Of a DNA stretch of 64,000 bases, positions 49,965 to 59,958 are shown in pieces. The position numbers and the translations under genes are program-made. Below the pieces are notes generated by a model that saw nothing but the letters and a program-made list of their open reading frames with translations, was not told the origin of the DNA and ran no database searches. Origin of the DNA: Sphingobium limneticum (GTDB lineage: Bacteria > Pseudomonadota > Alphaproteobacteria > Sphingomonadales > Sphingomonadaceae); NCBI RefSeq assembly GCF_008710155.1, contig NZ_VYPZ01000001.1, positions 124,001 to 188,000 of the forward strand. Reading direction: 5' to 3'. Every line of letters starts with the position of its first letter. Position 1 is the first letter of the stretch.

Positions 49965-52421
49965 ATGCAGAAAAATGGCTCCGGCGAAAATCCGACTTAC
50001 CTGTCCAACTCGCTGTCGCGCTGGATCCTGGTGCTGATCTTCATCGGGGCAGGCATCGCTTTGGGATTATTGGCCAATCGCCTGCCGGACCGGGTCCCGG
50101 ACGATGCGCCCGCAACCGCTTTTTCCGCACAACGGGCGATGCGCGATGTCCATGCCATCGCCGCCCGGCCGCACCCGACCGGATCACCGGAGATTGAGGA
50201 AACGCGCCGCTATCTGATGGCGCGGATGACCGCTCTGGGGCTCGATCCGCAGATGCGAACCCAGGATGCCGTTTCCGCCCGTCGCTACACGAAGGAAATC
50301 GCCCCCGCCGGTCGTATGCGCAATATCGTGGGCGTCTATCGTGGAACTGCCCCTGCATTACCGGCCATATTGGTCATGGCTCATTATGACACGGCGCCCC
50401 TCTCGCCCGGTGCGGGAGATGATACGTCCGGCGTCGCCGCCGCGCTGGAGATCGCCCGCGCGCTCAGGGCGGCCGGGCCGCTGCGCCGCTCGGTCGTCTT
50501 TCTCTTTACCGATGGAGAGGAAGCCGGCCTGATCGGCGCTTCCGCCTTCTTCGCCGCCGATCCCTTGCGCCACGGGATCGGACTGGTCCTCAACCTGGAG
50601 GCGCGGGGCGACAGTGGCAAGGCGCTGATGTTCCAAACCAGCACCGGAAATGCTCGGCTGATCGACACCTATAGCCGCACCATAAAGTCACCTGCCGCAG
50701 ACTCGCTCATGGCGACCATTTACAAACGCATGCCCAACGACACCGACCTGACGGTGGCGCTGGACAAGGGGCTGGCCGGCATGAACTTCGCCTTTGTCGG
50801 GCATCAGGTCGCCTATCACACGGCGCTCTCGACCCCGGACCGGCTGAATGTCGCCAGTCTTCAGCATATGGGCGACCAGCTGTTGCCCCTGGTGCGCAGC
50901 TTCGGTGAAGCCGACAGCCTCGATCAACAGAATGACGATTCTATCTTTACCGACCTCTTCGGCCTCTTCCTGATCGTCTATCCGCCTTGGGTGGGCTGGC
51001 TGCTGGCCTTCATCGCGGCCGGTGCGACCTTCAGCATGACCGGCATCGCCCTTGTCCGTCGCCGTATCGGCTGGCGCAACATGTTGGCTGGGGCAGGCGG
51101 ATTGCTTGCGATATTGCTCGGCATCGCGACTCTGTTGATGCTGGCGATCCGCCTGGCCGCCCTGATCGTGCGCGATGTCTCGTCCCCCTATGCGCTGATC
51201 GGCCAGTTCGACTGGCTGCTGCCGGCTACGCTGCTGCTCGGCCTTGGCACGGGGGCGCTGCTGCTGGGAACCGCGGTCAGAGGGCAGCCAAAACCTGTGG
51301 CGCTGTTTCTGCTGGTCGCCGGTCTGGCCGCCGCGCTGCTGGGCACTTTCAGCGCGATCCCGCTGGCCCTCGCCATCGTGGCGGCCTTGCTGCTCTGGGC
51401 CGCCATGGGGCGCCCTCAGCCACTGGCAGGGTGGTTCGCTGGCGCGATGACCCTTATCGCCCTGCTGGCGTTGGTCATGCAGATATTGCTGCCCAACGGT
51501 GCGCATATGCTGGTCTGGCCGCTGCTCCTGTTGGCCGCGCCCCTGGCTCTGCTGCTCTTCGCTCCGGAGCGGGCTGCGCGCCCGGTGGGGCTGGCCATCC
51601 TGACCCTGCCCGCCTTGTTGATCGCCGGGCTGACGGCACGATCGGGCTATGACTTTTTTCTGATGATGGGCGCCTCGCTACCGGCGGTCGCGACGCCCTT
51701 CCTTCTGCTTACGCTGCTGGCGCTCGCGCCCTTGCTCTGGTCCCTGCGTCGTCTCCAGACCGTCGGCATGATCATTTGCGCTCTGGGCCTTGGCCTCTTC
51801 ATCGCAGCCGCGATTTTCGCGCGTACGCCGACCGCCGACAATCCGGACATGGTGGAGGCCTTCTATATTGCCGATCTCGACAAGGGGCGCGGGGACTGGG
51901 TCAGCGCGAAGTTGGACCGAGCCGGTTGGGTGCATCGCGCTCTGACGCAGGATGGCGGCACCGCGAAGAAGGGGTCGATCGCTCCGATCTCGAAGGAGGA
52001 TCATTGGATCGCCCCAGCCAAAACTGCGACATTCAACCGGCCGCAATTGCTCCTGACGGCCGGCGGCGCGGGCAATGCCTATCGTCTTACGCTTCAGGCC
52101 GCCAATCGGAACGGTGGTCGCTTCATGCGGCTCTATCTCAAACCTTCGGTCGAACTGCGCAACATCCGCATCATGGATCAGGTTGCACCCGGCACGTTGA
52201 AGGCGGGAGACTGGACGCCCGTTACCTTTCACGCCAGTGGTGCCGACACCGTCCGCCTGACCATGGATGCGGCCGGCAAGGGCCGGGTAGAGGTGCAAAT
52301 GATCGAACTGGTCGATCAATGGCCACGGGGCAGCAAGGTCATTCCCCTGCCGCCCCACAGCATCGCTTATCGTCGGTCCGGCAACAGCCTGATTATGGCC
52401 CGCACCACGCTCGCGTGGTGA
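49965..52421 (+). CDS. M28 metallopeptidase with large membrane domain
   Basis: 818 residues from ATG 49965; ATG 49854 or 49899 are possible but would lie in AT-rich sequence with no ribosome binding site. One membrane segment (WILVLIFIGAGIALGLLA) anchors a periplasmic M28 domain: VMAHYDTAPLSPGAGDDTSG (metal His and Asp), LFTDGEEAGLIGA (catalytic Glu-Glu), LNLEARGDSG, and a later His in VGHQVAYHTALSTPDRL. A second half of about nine membrane segments and a C-terminal periplasmic domain follow, as in ERMP1-like peptidases. Aminopeptidase role is probable. Confidence 0.9.
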   Translation: MQKNGSGENPTYLSNSLSRWILVLIFIGAGIALGLLANRLPDRVPDDAPATAFSAQRAMRDVHAIAARPHPTGSPEIEETRRYLMARMTALGLDPQMRTQDAVSARRYTKEIAPAGRMRNIVGVYRGTAPALPAILVMAHYDTAPLSPGAGDDTSGVAAALEIARALRAAGPLRRSVVFLFTDGEEAGLIGASAFFAADPLRHGIGLVLNLEARGDSGKALMFQTSTGNARLIDTYSRTIKSPAADSLMATIYKRMPNDTDLTVALDKGLAGMNFAFVGHQVAYHTALSTPDRLNVASLQHMGDQLLPLVRSFGEADSLDQQNDDSIFTDLFGLFLIVYPPWVGWLLAFIAAGATFSMTGIALVRRRIGWRNMLAGAGGLLAILLGIATLLMLAIRLAALIVRDVSSPYALIGQFDWLLPATLLLGLGTGALLLGTAVRGQPKPVALFLLVAGLAAALLGTFSAIPLALAIVAALLLWAAMGRPQPLAGWFAGAMTLIALLALVMQILLPNGAHMLVWPLLLLAAPLALLLFAPERAARPVGLAILTLPALLIAGLTARSGYDFFLMMGASLPAVATPFLLLTLLALAPLLWSLRRLQTVGMIICALGLGLFIAAAIFARTPTADNPDMVEAFYIADLDKGRGDWVSAKLDRAGWVHRALTQDGGTAKKGSIAPISKEDHWIAPAKTATFNRPQLLLTAGGAGNAYRLTLQAANRNGGRFMRLYLKPSVELRNIRIMDQVAPGTLKAGDWTPVTFHASGADTVRLTMDAAGKGRVEVQMIELVDQWPRGSKVIPLPPHSIAYRRSGNSLIMARTTLAW

Positions 52422-52428
52422 GAGCGGA

Positions 52429-53481
52429 TCAGGCAGCCTGTCGGTTGGCTGCTGCGATGGTCCGTTCGGCCATCTCGTCCGCCACCCATGCCGCCGAACG
52501 GCCCTCGCGTCGGGCCAGATCCAATATTTCGCCCACTCGCGGCCCGATCTGATCGACGCGCGCCGCCACGCTCGCCCGATCCTCGCCCAGATATTCGGCC
52601 GATACGCTGATGATGCCACCTGCATTGACGACATAGTCGGGCGCGTAGGCGATACCCCGTTCCAGCATCAGATCGGCCACCTCAGGCCTCGCCAATTGGT
52701 TGTTCGCTGCGCCACAGACCAGCCTGGCCTTCATCCCGGCCACGCTCTGCGCCGTCAGCGCGCCGCCCAGCGCGCAAGGCGCGAACACGTCTGCCTCCAC
52801 CGCCATGATCTCCTCCACATCCACGACCGTGGCATTCAGCACAGCGCCCAGTGCATTACGGCGGCGCGGGTCGATATCGGCGATGATCAATCGCGCACCG
52901 GCATCGGCCAATTGCCGGCACAGGCTGGCCCCGACATTGCCGGTACCCTGCACCGCGACGGTCAGGTCGGATAATTCGGCGCCCAGCGTCAATCGTGCGG
53001 CAGTCCGCATGGATTCAAACACGCCCAGTGCCGTCCATGGCGATGGATCGCCACCCGCCTGATCGCCCATGATCTCCAGCCCGGCGACATGGCGCGTCAT
53101 GGTGGAAACTTCGCGCATGTCGGCCACGCTGGTGCCGACATCTTCCGCCGTGACATAAAGGCCGTCCAGTTCTGCGACGGCGCGGCCGAAGGCGCGGAAC
53201 AGGGCGGCACGATCGAACGTACCGCTGGGCCGGCGCAGCACCGCCTTGGCGCCGCCGAAGGGCAGGCCGGCCAGCGCATTTTTGTAACTCATGCCTTCGG
53301 CCAGTCGGCAGGCATCGTCGAATGCGGCTTCCAGGTCGGGATAATCCCAAAAGCGGCATCCGCCTGCGCCGGGCCCCAATTCCGTGGAGTGGATCGCGAT
53401 CACGCCGTCCAGGCCGCTTTCGGGATCGAGCAACCGCACCGATTGCATAGGCGGGTTCTGGCGGGCGAGACGGGAAACCAT
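52429..53481 (-). CDS. Leu/Phe/Val/Glu-type amino-acid dehydrogenase
   Basis: 350 residues from ATG 53481, chosen for AAGGAG seven bases upstream (ATG 53505 lies before it). GPGAGGCRFWDYPD, MSYKNALAGLPFGGAKAVL (catalytic Lys), TAEDVGTSVADM, VQGTGNVGASLCRQLADAGA (NAD binding) and APCALGGALT identify a leucine-dehydrogenase-like enzyme that deaminates a branched or aromatic L-amino acid to the keto acid with NAD+. It is divergent from an Lrp/AsnC gene, its likely regulator. Confidence 0.93.
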   Translation of the reverse strand: MVSRLARQNPPMQSVRLLDPESGLDGVIAIHSTELGPGAGGCRFWDYPDLEAAFDDACRLAEGMSYKNALAGLPFGGAKAVLRRPSGTFDRAALFRAFGRAVAELDGLYVTAEDVGTSVADMREVSTMTRHVAGLEIMGDQAGGDPSPWTALGVFESMRTAARLTLGAELSDLTVAVQGTGNVGASLCRQLADAGARLIIADIDPRRRNALGAVLNATVVDVEEIMAVEADVFAPCALGGALTAQSVAGMKARLVCGAANNQLARPEVADLMLERGIAYAPDYVVNAGGIISVSAEYLGEDRASVAARVDQIGPRVGEILDLARREGRSAAWVADEMAERTIAAANRQAA

Positions 53482-53606
53482 GATCTTCTCCTTGGGAATG
53501 TCCATTTCTTATCGTCGCTCGATGGAGAAGAATCTTGCCTGATTTTTCGCTTATTTCGCATGAAATGAGAATGATCTATTCTCAAATATGCGTTATATAG
53601 GATAAT

Positions 53607-54068
53607 ATGATCGAACTCGACAATTTCGAGCGGAAGATTCTCCGCGAGTTGCAACGCGACGCCAGCCAGACCACGGCAGAGATTGCGGAGAAGGTTGGAT
53701 TGACGCCATCGCCTTGCTGGCGCCGCATCGACCGCCTGGAACGGGAGGGTTTGATCCGCAAGCGGGTGGCATTGATTGACCGGCGCAAGGTGGGCCTCAA
53801 TGCGCAAGTCTTTGCACAGGTGAAACTCAACGCCCATGGCCGCGCCAATCTGGATGAATTCAGCGCTGCCATCCGCGGCTTTCCCGAAGTGCTGGAGGCC
53901 TATGTGCTGATGGGGACGATGGATTTCATGCTGCGCATCGTCGCGAAGGATATCGAGGCTTATGAGCGCTTCTTCTTCGAGCGACTGAGCAAATTATCCG
54001 GCGTTCAGGAAATCAACTCGACCGTGGCCCTGTCGGAAATCAAGGCGACCAATGAACTGCCGATCTGA
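53607..54068 (+). CDS. Lrp/AsnC-family regulator
   Basis: 153 residues. N-terminal helix-turn-helix LDNFERKILRELQRDASQTT AEIAEKVGLTPSPCWRRIDR is typical, followed by the RAM ligand domain (GFPEVLEAYVLMGTMDFMLR IVAKDIEAYERFF). It is divergent from the amino-acid dehydrogenase gene across 125 bases, so it probably senses an amino acid and controls that gene. Confidence 0.94.
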   Translation: MIELDNFERKILRELQRDASQTTAEIAEKVGLTPSPCWRRIDRLEREGLIRKRVALIDRRKVGLNAQVFAQVKLNAHGRANLDEFSAAIRGFPEVLEAYVLMGTMDFMLRIVAKDIEAYERFFFERLSKLSGVQEINSTVALSEIKATNELPI

Positions 54069-54106
54069 AAAGATGGCGGCGGTCATTGCGCCGCCGCCAT
54101 AGAATG

Positions 54107-55252
54107 TCATTTCCAGGTCGCGCCCAAAAGTCGGCGGAAATTGCCGCCCAGCACTGCCCGGATATTATCGTTCGAATAATTGCGCCGCACCATTTCCTCG
54201 ACCAGATTATATATTTTCAACGGATCGTCGAACCCATCCGTGTCGATCTTTTCGCGGAATGCATAGCTGCCTTTATAGCCGGCCTTCAGCTTGGCATAGG
54301 CGGTCGGCTCCATGTCGTCATAACCATAGATATCGGCGTCCGACCCTATTCCGACCTTGTCGATGCCGATCAGCTTGGCGACATGATCGACCTGATCCAC
54401 CAGATTGGCGATCGTCGTGGGCTCCTGCGCGGTCAGGAAGTTGCGCACGCCGGTAATGCCCATCACGCCGCCCTTGGCGCCTAGCGCCTTGATGGCCTCG
54501 TCGGTCTTGGTGCGCGGATGATTGTTGAGCGCGCGGCAATTGCTGTGCGTGATCGCGATTGGCCCGCTGGCCATGGCGATGGCATCCAGCGTGGTCTTGT
54601 CGCCGCAATGGGATACATCGACCAGCATGCCGATCTTGTTCATTTCCGCGACGATCGCGACGCCATAGTCGGACAGGCCGCCGTCGATCCTGTCGGTGCA
54701 GCCCGACCCGATCCGGTTCTGACTGTTATAGGTCAGCTGCGACACGCGCTGGCCCAACTGATAGAAGGTTTTCACGTCCTCGATCGCGTCGAAATGGTCG
54801 CTATTCTGCAGCCCCATGATCACTGCCATCCGGCCATCTGTTTTGGCGCGATCTAGGTCGCTACCCAATCCCACGCCCTGAAACAGATGCGGGTTGCGCG
54901 CGACGAACCCGGTCCATGCCAGTAGCCATTGCAACGTTTCTGCCTTTGCATCCGGCCCGCCGATGCCGATGCTGTTATGGAAGGCTGTGATGCCGCTCTT
55001 GCGGAAATCGGCCGCCCAAGCCTCGCTTACCGGTTCGGCATAGACTTGTGGACGGAAATCCAGGGTCAGCGGCCCCAGCATGTCGATAATGAGCGATTCC
55101 TTCACCAGATCGGTCACGCGTTTGGAATAGCGACGCTGCGAAGCGGCATGCGCTTGATACAGGCCGCCATTGATCATCGGAAAGGCAAACGCCGTTGCCG
55201 TGATGGCGCCGGTCATCGCCTGTCGCCGCGAAACACCCTTTTTGTTGTCCAT
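54107..55252 (-). CDS. Exported membrane dipeptidase (peptidase M19)
   Basis: 381 residues with Tat signal VSRRQAMTGAITATAFAFPM. Renal-dipeptidase features: LIIDMLGPLTLDF, MGLQNSDHF, RVSQLTYNSQNRIGSGCTDR, VDVSHCGDKTTLDAI, ITHSNCRALNNHPR and GIGSDADI, giving the binuclear zinc His residues. The first motif reads DMLG where HxD is usual, so one metal ligand may be changed. M19 enzymes cut dipeptides, including L-D ones. Convergent with the Lrp gene. Confidence 0.9.
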   Translation of the reverse strand: MDNKKGVSRRQAMTGAITATAFAFPMINGGLYQAHAASQRRYSKRVTDLVKESLIIDMLGPLTLDFRPQVYAEPVSEAWAADFRKSGITAFHNSIGIGGPDAKAETLQWLLAWTGFVARNPHLFQGVGLGSDLDRAKTDGRMAVIMGLQNSDHFDAIEDVKTFYQLGQRVSQLTYNSQNRIGSGCTDRIDGGLSDYGVAIVAEMNKIGMLVDVSHCGDKTTLDAIAMASGPIAITHSNCRALNNHPRTKTDEAIKALGAKGGVMGITGVRNFLTAQEPTTIANLVDQVDHVAKLIGIDKVGIGSDADIYGYDDMEPTAYAKLKAGYKGSYAFREKIDTDGFDDPLKIYNLVEEMVRRNYSNDNIRAVLGGNFRRLLGATWK

Positions 55253-55354
55253 GTCTCACTCCCTCTTCTTCCGGATTGGAAAAGAGTTTGCCGAGAAGGA
55301 TTGGTCCTGTATAGAGAAATAATATCTAAAACGAGAATATCAGAGGGATTGGGC

Positions 55355-56863
55355 ATGCTGCATTGCGACCAAGACGGCCGGCGTCGATGGAAATGGGCTT
55401 TGGGATGCGGGGCCGCCATTTTTTTGATGGCCCCGACCGTCCCCTCCGCGCTGGCAAAATCTGTCGCGACGACTGCCTCTGCCTCGATCGACCGGGGTAA
55501 GCTGGCTGTCCTGCCCGATTTCATCGACGGCATCCTGGCGCAACAGATTGCGCAGCGCGAAGTGGCCGGTGCGGTGGTCACGATCGTCCATCGCGGCAAA
55601 GTGGTAATGACGCGCGGCTATGGCTTTGCCGATGTGGACAAGGGCCTTGCCGTCGATGGCCAGCATACTCTGTTTCGCCCGGGATCGGTGTCGAAGCTCT
55701 TCACCTGGGTCGCGCTGATGCAGCAGGTGGAGGCCGGCAAGGTCGATCTGGATGCCGACGTAAACCATTATCTCGATTATGAAATTCCGCCATTTCAAGA
55801 CAAGCCGATCCGGGTTCGTGACCTGTTTGCTCATGCCGTAGGTATGAGCGATCTTTCCTATGCGGAAGGAGAATGGGAGAAGGAAGAAACCTATCAATCC
55901 TTCCTCAAGACCCACATTCCGCAACGCCTCTGGGCGCCGGGCGGCGAGATTTCCTACTCCAACTATGGCGCGTCGCTCGCTGGCTATATTGTCGAGCGCG
56001 TGTCGGGGGAGGCCTTCCCGGACTATGTCGAACGCCATATCTTCCAGCCGCTCGGGATGATGGCCACCACCTTTCGCGAACCGCTGACAGGGGAAAAGGC
56101 GGCGCATATGGCGCTGGGCTATGCGTTGGTCGATGGCCGATTTACGCCAAAACCCTATGAGCGTTATGACAAGATCATGCCGGCCGGCTCGGCAGCATCG
56201 ACCGCCCCGGATATGGCGCGTTTCATGCTGGCCATGCTCGGCAACGGTGCCTTCAATGGCGCACGCATATTGAAGCCGGATTCGGTGCATTTTCTGGAAA
56301 GCAATTCGATCGCCAATGCACCGGGTTTGCCGGGCATGGCGCATGGCTTCATGGTCGCGCGCGAAGCTGGGCCAAGGCTGGTCGGTCATGGTGGCAACAC
56401 CATGGACTTCCACAGCTATTTGCTGCTCGCGCCTGAAGCGGAATTCGGTTTCTTCGTGTCAATGACTGGTGGGCAGGGTAGCTATGGCGCTCGCACGGAA
56501 CTGAGCGATGCAGTCATCGGCCGTCTCTTCCCCCAAGCGCCGGCAGCCCGCTGGACGCAGGCGGGTGCCAAGCCGCCGGTCGGAGCCTATCGCGTCAATC
56601 GCCGCGATTACAACAAGCCGGCCGATCCGGCGGGCGACCTGAAGGTGTCCATTCAGGGCGAGCATGGCTTGCTGGTCGAAGGGCAGGGGCGCAAAAGCTA
56701 TTGGGAGCAGATCGGGCCGGCGCTCTATGAGCAGGTGACCGGTGCACGGATCGGTGGTCCCTATGACAGGTTGCTGTTTTACGGCGCGCCGGGCGATCCG
56801 CGCATGTCCTTCGGCGCGCAACCACATGTCACCTATCATCTGGTGTCTCCTTCCAGGAAATGA
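55355..56863 (+). CDS. Serine beta-lactamase-family hydrolase
   Basis: 502 residues from ATG 55355 with AGAGGGA upstream. Hydrophobic export signal ending SALAKS. Catalytic motifs of the class C/PBP4 family are intact: SVSK (in FRPGSVSKLFTWVAL), YSNYG and VGHGG. About 120 C-terminal residues form a lipocalin-like tail. Such enzymes are D-aminopeptidases, D,D-peptidases or esterases; substrate unknown. It is a paralogue of the gene at 59959 and lies divergent from the M19 dipeptidase gene. Confidence 0.92.
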   Translation: MLHCDQDGRRRWKWALGCGAAIFLMAPTVPSALAKSVATTASASIDRGKLAVLPDFIDGILAQQIAQREVAGAVVTIVHRGKVVMTRGYGFADVDKGLAVDGQHTLFRPGSVSKLFTWVALMQQVEAGKVDLDADVNHYLDYEIPPFQDKPIRVRDLFAHAVGMSDLSYAEGEWEKEETYQSFLKTHIPQRLWAPGGEISYSNYGASLAGYIVERVSGEAFPDYVERHIFQPLGMMATTFREPLTGEKAAHMALGYALVDGRFTPKPYERYDKIMPAGSAASTAPDMARFMLAMLGNGAFNGARILKPDSVHFLESNSIANAPGLPGMAHGFMVAREAGPRLVGHGGNTMDFHSYLLLAPEAEFGFFVSMTGGQGSYGARTELSDAVIGRLFPQAPAARWTQAGAKPPVGAYRVNRRDYNKPADPAGDLKVSIQGEHGLLVEGQGRKSYWEQIGPALYEQVTGARIGGPYDRLLFYGAPGDPRMSFGAQPHVTYHLVSPSRK

Positions 56864-57077
56864 CCGACCCACGTGCCGCCGATCAAATCCGATCGGCGGC
56901 ATTAATTTTCTGATATGACAATTTTATCTCATTTAGGATTGAACTGTCCTTATATTAATGTTCTTATCCTCCTTAGTTGAATCGGAGGAAGCAGTTTCGT
57001 CAGGCGGAAAATAAGCGAAGTCTAAGCGGACGGCCTTGGCGATCTGCGCCCTTCGATGGGTGCAAAGGGGTATGAGC

Positions 57078-59777
57078 ATGAAGTCCAACCATTTGTTGTG
57101 GCTTGCGGGCACCGCGTTGGCGGGGATCGCAGGCATGTCACCCGCCATGGCGCAGCAGCCGGCGGAACAAGCCGCAGAATCCGAAATCATCGTCACCGGG
57201 TCACGCATCCAACGGCAAGGTTTCGATGCGCCCACGCCCACTACGGTTTTGGGGGTGGAACAATTGCAGCAGGGCGACCGGCCCAGCCTTGCCCAGGCCC
57301 TGAACGACATTCCGCAATTCCGGCCCACCGCCACCCCGGAAACCACCACCGGCAACACCACGGCTGCTGCGTCGCCTGCCGACTTGCGCGGCCTGACCGC
57401 CGTGCGCACACTCACCTTGCTCAACGGCCATCGCTTTACCGGCAGCGCCGATCTCAACAGCGTCCCGCAAAATCTGATCAAGCGGGTCGATGTCGTGACC
57501 GGCGGTGCGTCGGCCGCCTGGGGGTCCGGTGCGGTCGCCGGGGTGGTCAACGTCATCCTCGACGATGAACTGACCGGCTGGAAGATGGGCGCCAACACCG
57601 GCATATCCTCGCGCGGCGACGGCTATCGCTTCGGCGGCGACATCGCCTGGGGCACGAACTTCGCGGGCGATCGCGGCCACATCATGGTCGGCGGCGAATA
57701 TCTCAAGAGCAAGGGCGCCTTCGACCGTGAGGCTCGGCCGAACCTGAATGCCGGCCTGTTCCAGCGCGCCGATGGTCAACACGTCCTGACGCCAGACGTC
57801 AACTATACCATCCTCAATCGCGGCGGTTCGATCCTCAGCACTTCTGCGGTGCCCTATAATCTCGTCTTCAATCCGGACGGATCGGTCGGCCCACTTCCCT
57901 TGGGTAGCGAAACCTTCGGCCAGCAGACGGTCGGGGGCGGTGGTCAGAGCATCTATGATTATCTCTCGGTCAGTACGCCCTATGAGCGGACCAATCTCTT
58001 CGCTCGCGTCAGTTACGACCTTACCGACAATCTGAAGATCTGGGCCGAAGGCAGCTATAACCGCATGGCCGGCGACTTCAGCTTTTTCCCGGAAACGCCG
58101 ATTTCGGTGATCCAGCAGGATAATGCCTTCCTGACCGCGACGGCCAGGTCGCAACTGGCAGCAGCCGGCGTCACCGGTCCGTTCATCCTGGGCCGCATTC
58201 TGGACGATGTCGGACCGGACGGTATGTTGCGGTTCAACTATGCGCGCCGCAATCTGGAAGGGGCGATTGGTCTGGACGGCAGCTTCGGCGATGGCTGGAG
58301 CTACAAGGTCTATTATGACCATGGCGAATTGCGGAACCGCCAGACGCTGGGCAACCAACGCATCGCTGCTCGCTTCAACAGGGCGATCGACGCGGTGCTG
58401 GTCAATGGCAGCCCTGTCTGTCGCGTCAATGCGGACGCCAGCACCACCAATAATGATGCGGCCTGTGTGCCGATCGACATATTGGGCAATGGCAAGATCA
58501 GCGAGGCGGGCCGCGCCTATGCCTTTGGCGACGCGTCCTCCACCAGCACAACCAAGCTGGACGCGGCGGGTTTCAGCATCAGCGGTCAGCCCTTCGCGAC
58601 CTGGGCCGGGCCGGTCGATATCGCGGTGGGCGGTGATTTCCGCTGGGAAGAATTCGTCACCAACTCGGTCGATGCCTTGTCGGCAGCACGCGCCTTTGCC
58701 ACGCTGAATTATGCACCCACCAATGGTGGTTTCAATGTGAAGGAATTCTTCGCCGAGGTCGCCGTGCCGCTGCTCGATGTGGCGGATACGGCCAAGCTGG
58801 AAATCAATGGCGCCGCTCGCTATTCCGACTACAGCACCAGCGGCGGCATCTGGTCATGGAAGACCGGCGGCACGCTACGACTGGTCAACGACCTGTTGCT
58901 GCGGGCGGTCTATTCGCGTGACATCCGATCGCCCAGCATCAACGAATATTATCTGGGCCGGGCCACCAACATCGGCAATATGCAGGATCCGTTCCGCAAC
59001 AATTCGGTGGCACTCAATGTGTTCAGCTACACCGGCGGCAACACGGCGCTGGACCCGGAAGTGTCGCACACATTGACGCTGGGCGGCTCTTATTCGCCGC
59101 GCTTCGTGCCAGGGCTGCGCTTGTCGCTCGATTTCTACAAGATCAAGATCGACGGGGTGATCGTCACACTGGCGCCGCAGGATGTGCTCAATCTCTGCGC
59201 TGCGCAGAACCCCAGCGACAATCTGTGCGGCGGCCTGATCGAGCGCGATGCCAATGGCGGCCTCGTCTCGGTGCTGCGGACCTATCGTAACCTGGCCCAA
59301 TACAAGACCAAGGGCCTGGATATTGAAGCCGCCTATCAGGTGCCGGTGGGGGCAGGGCGCGTCACCGTCCGTTCGCTGGCAACGCATGTCATGGAATTGC
59401 TGATCGACGACGGCGTCACCACGACCGATCGGGCCGGCATCGTCGGCGGCGACACGCTCTTTTCCACGCCCAAATGGCGCGTCACGACCTCTGTTGGTTA
59501 TGACGACCAGCATTTCGGTGCAGATCTGCGCGTTCGTCATGTCAGCGGCGGCCAATATACCTATGTTCCCGGTCCCAACCGTCAGTTGCCGCTCAATAAT
59601 GACATTAGCGGCCGTACCTATGTCGACCTCGCCGTCCGCTTCAAGGTCGGGGCCTTCACTCTCTATGGCAACGTCAACAATCTGTTCGATCGTGACCCGC
59701 CGATGTCGCAATATACCAATGCGAATTACGATGTGATCGGCCGCTATTTCTCCGGCGGCGTGAAGTTGAACTTCTGA
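57078..59777 (+). CDS. TonB-dependent receptor (peptide-type, long)
   Basis: 899 residues from ATG 57078 (AAGGGG eight bases upstream). The signal peptide ends SPAMAQQ, then ESEIIVTGSRIQRQGFDAPT, a plug of the RGLTAVRTLTLLNGHRFTGS type with VDVVTGGASAAWGSGAVAGV, and a barrel ending GRYFSGGVKLNF. This receptor class is often linked to peptide utilisation in sphingomonads and caulobacters. The next gene is a beta-lactamase-family hydrolase with a signal peptide, consistent with periplasmic processing of the imported compound. Confidence 0.93.
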   Translation: MKSNHLLWLAGTALAGIAGMSPAMAQQPAEQAAESEIIVTGSRIQRQGFDAPTPTTVLGVEQLQQGDRPSLAQALNDIPQFRPTATPETTTGNTTAAASPADLRGLTAVRTLTLLNGHRFTGSADLNSVPQNLIKRVDVVTGGASAAWGSGAVAGVVNVILDDELTGWKMGANTGISSRGDGYRFGGDIAWGTNFAGDRGHIMVGGEYLKSKGAFDREARPNLNAGLFQRADGQHVLTPDVNYTILNRGGSILSTSAVPYNLVFNPDGSVGPLPLGSETFGQQTVGGGGQSIYDYLSVSTPYERTNLFARVSYDLTDNLKIWAEGSYNRMAGDFSFFPETPISVIQQDNAFLTATARSQLAAAGVTGPFILGRILDDVGPDGMLRFNYARRNLEGAIGLDGSFGDGWSYKVYYDHGELRNRQTLGNQRIAARFNRAIDAVLVNGSPVCRVNADASTTNNDAACVPIDILGNGKISEAGRAYAFGDASSTSTTKLDAAGFSISGQPFATWAGPVDIAVGGDFRWEEFVTNSVDALSAARAFATLNYAPTNGGFNVKEFFAEVAVPLLDVADTAKLEINGAARYSDYSTSGGIWSWKTGGTLRLVNDLLLRAVYSRDIRSPSINEYYLGRATNIGNMQDPFRNNSVALNVFSYTGGNTALDPEVSHTLTLGGSYSPRFVPGLRLSLDFYKIKIDGVIVTLAPQDVLNLCAAQNPSDNLCGGLIERDANGGLVSVLRTYRNLAQYKTKGLDIEAAYQVPVGAGRVTVRSLATHVMELLIDDGVTTTDRAGIVGGDTLFSTPKWRVTTSVGYDDQHFGADLRVRHVSGGQYTYVPGPNRQLPLNNDISGRTYVDLAVRFKVGAFTLYGNVNNLFDRDPPMSQYTNANYDVIGRYFSGGVKLNF

Positions 59778-59958
59778 TCGCCAGGCGGCGACCCGGACGG
59801 CGGCATGCCCCTTGCCTGTCGTCGTCCGGCCTATGGGATGAGAGGATCTGACGATGTGTCTTGCACATCCATCTTTTCGAACAGGTGATCCGCAGATCGC
59901 GGGTGCGACCATGACGGGACAATCTGCCAAACGGATAAACAGGGAAGGGCGCAGCATC

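Noticed and set aside
55355-56863. Dedicated antibiotic-resistance beta-lactamase
   Set aside because: The SxxK/YxN/HGG motifs are shared by esterases and D-peptidases of the family; size, tail and neighbours point to peptide metabolism, not to an AmpC-type enzyme.
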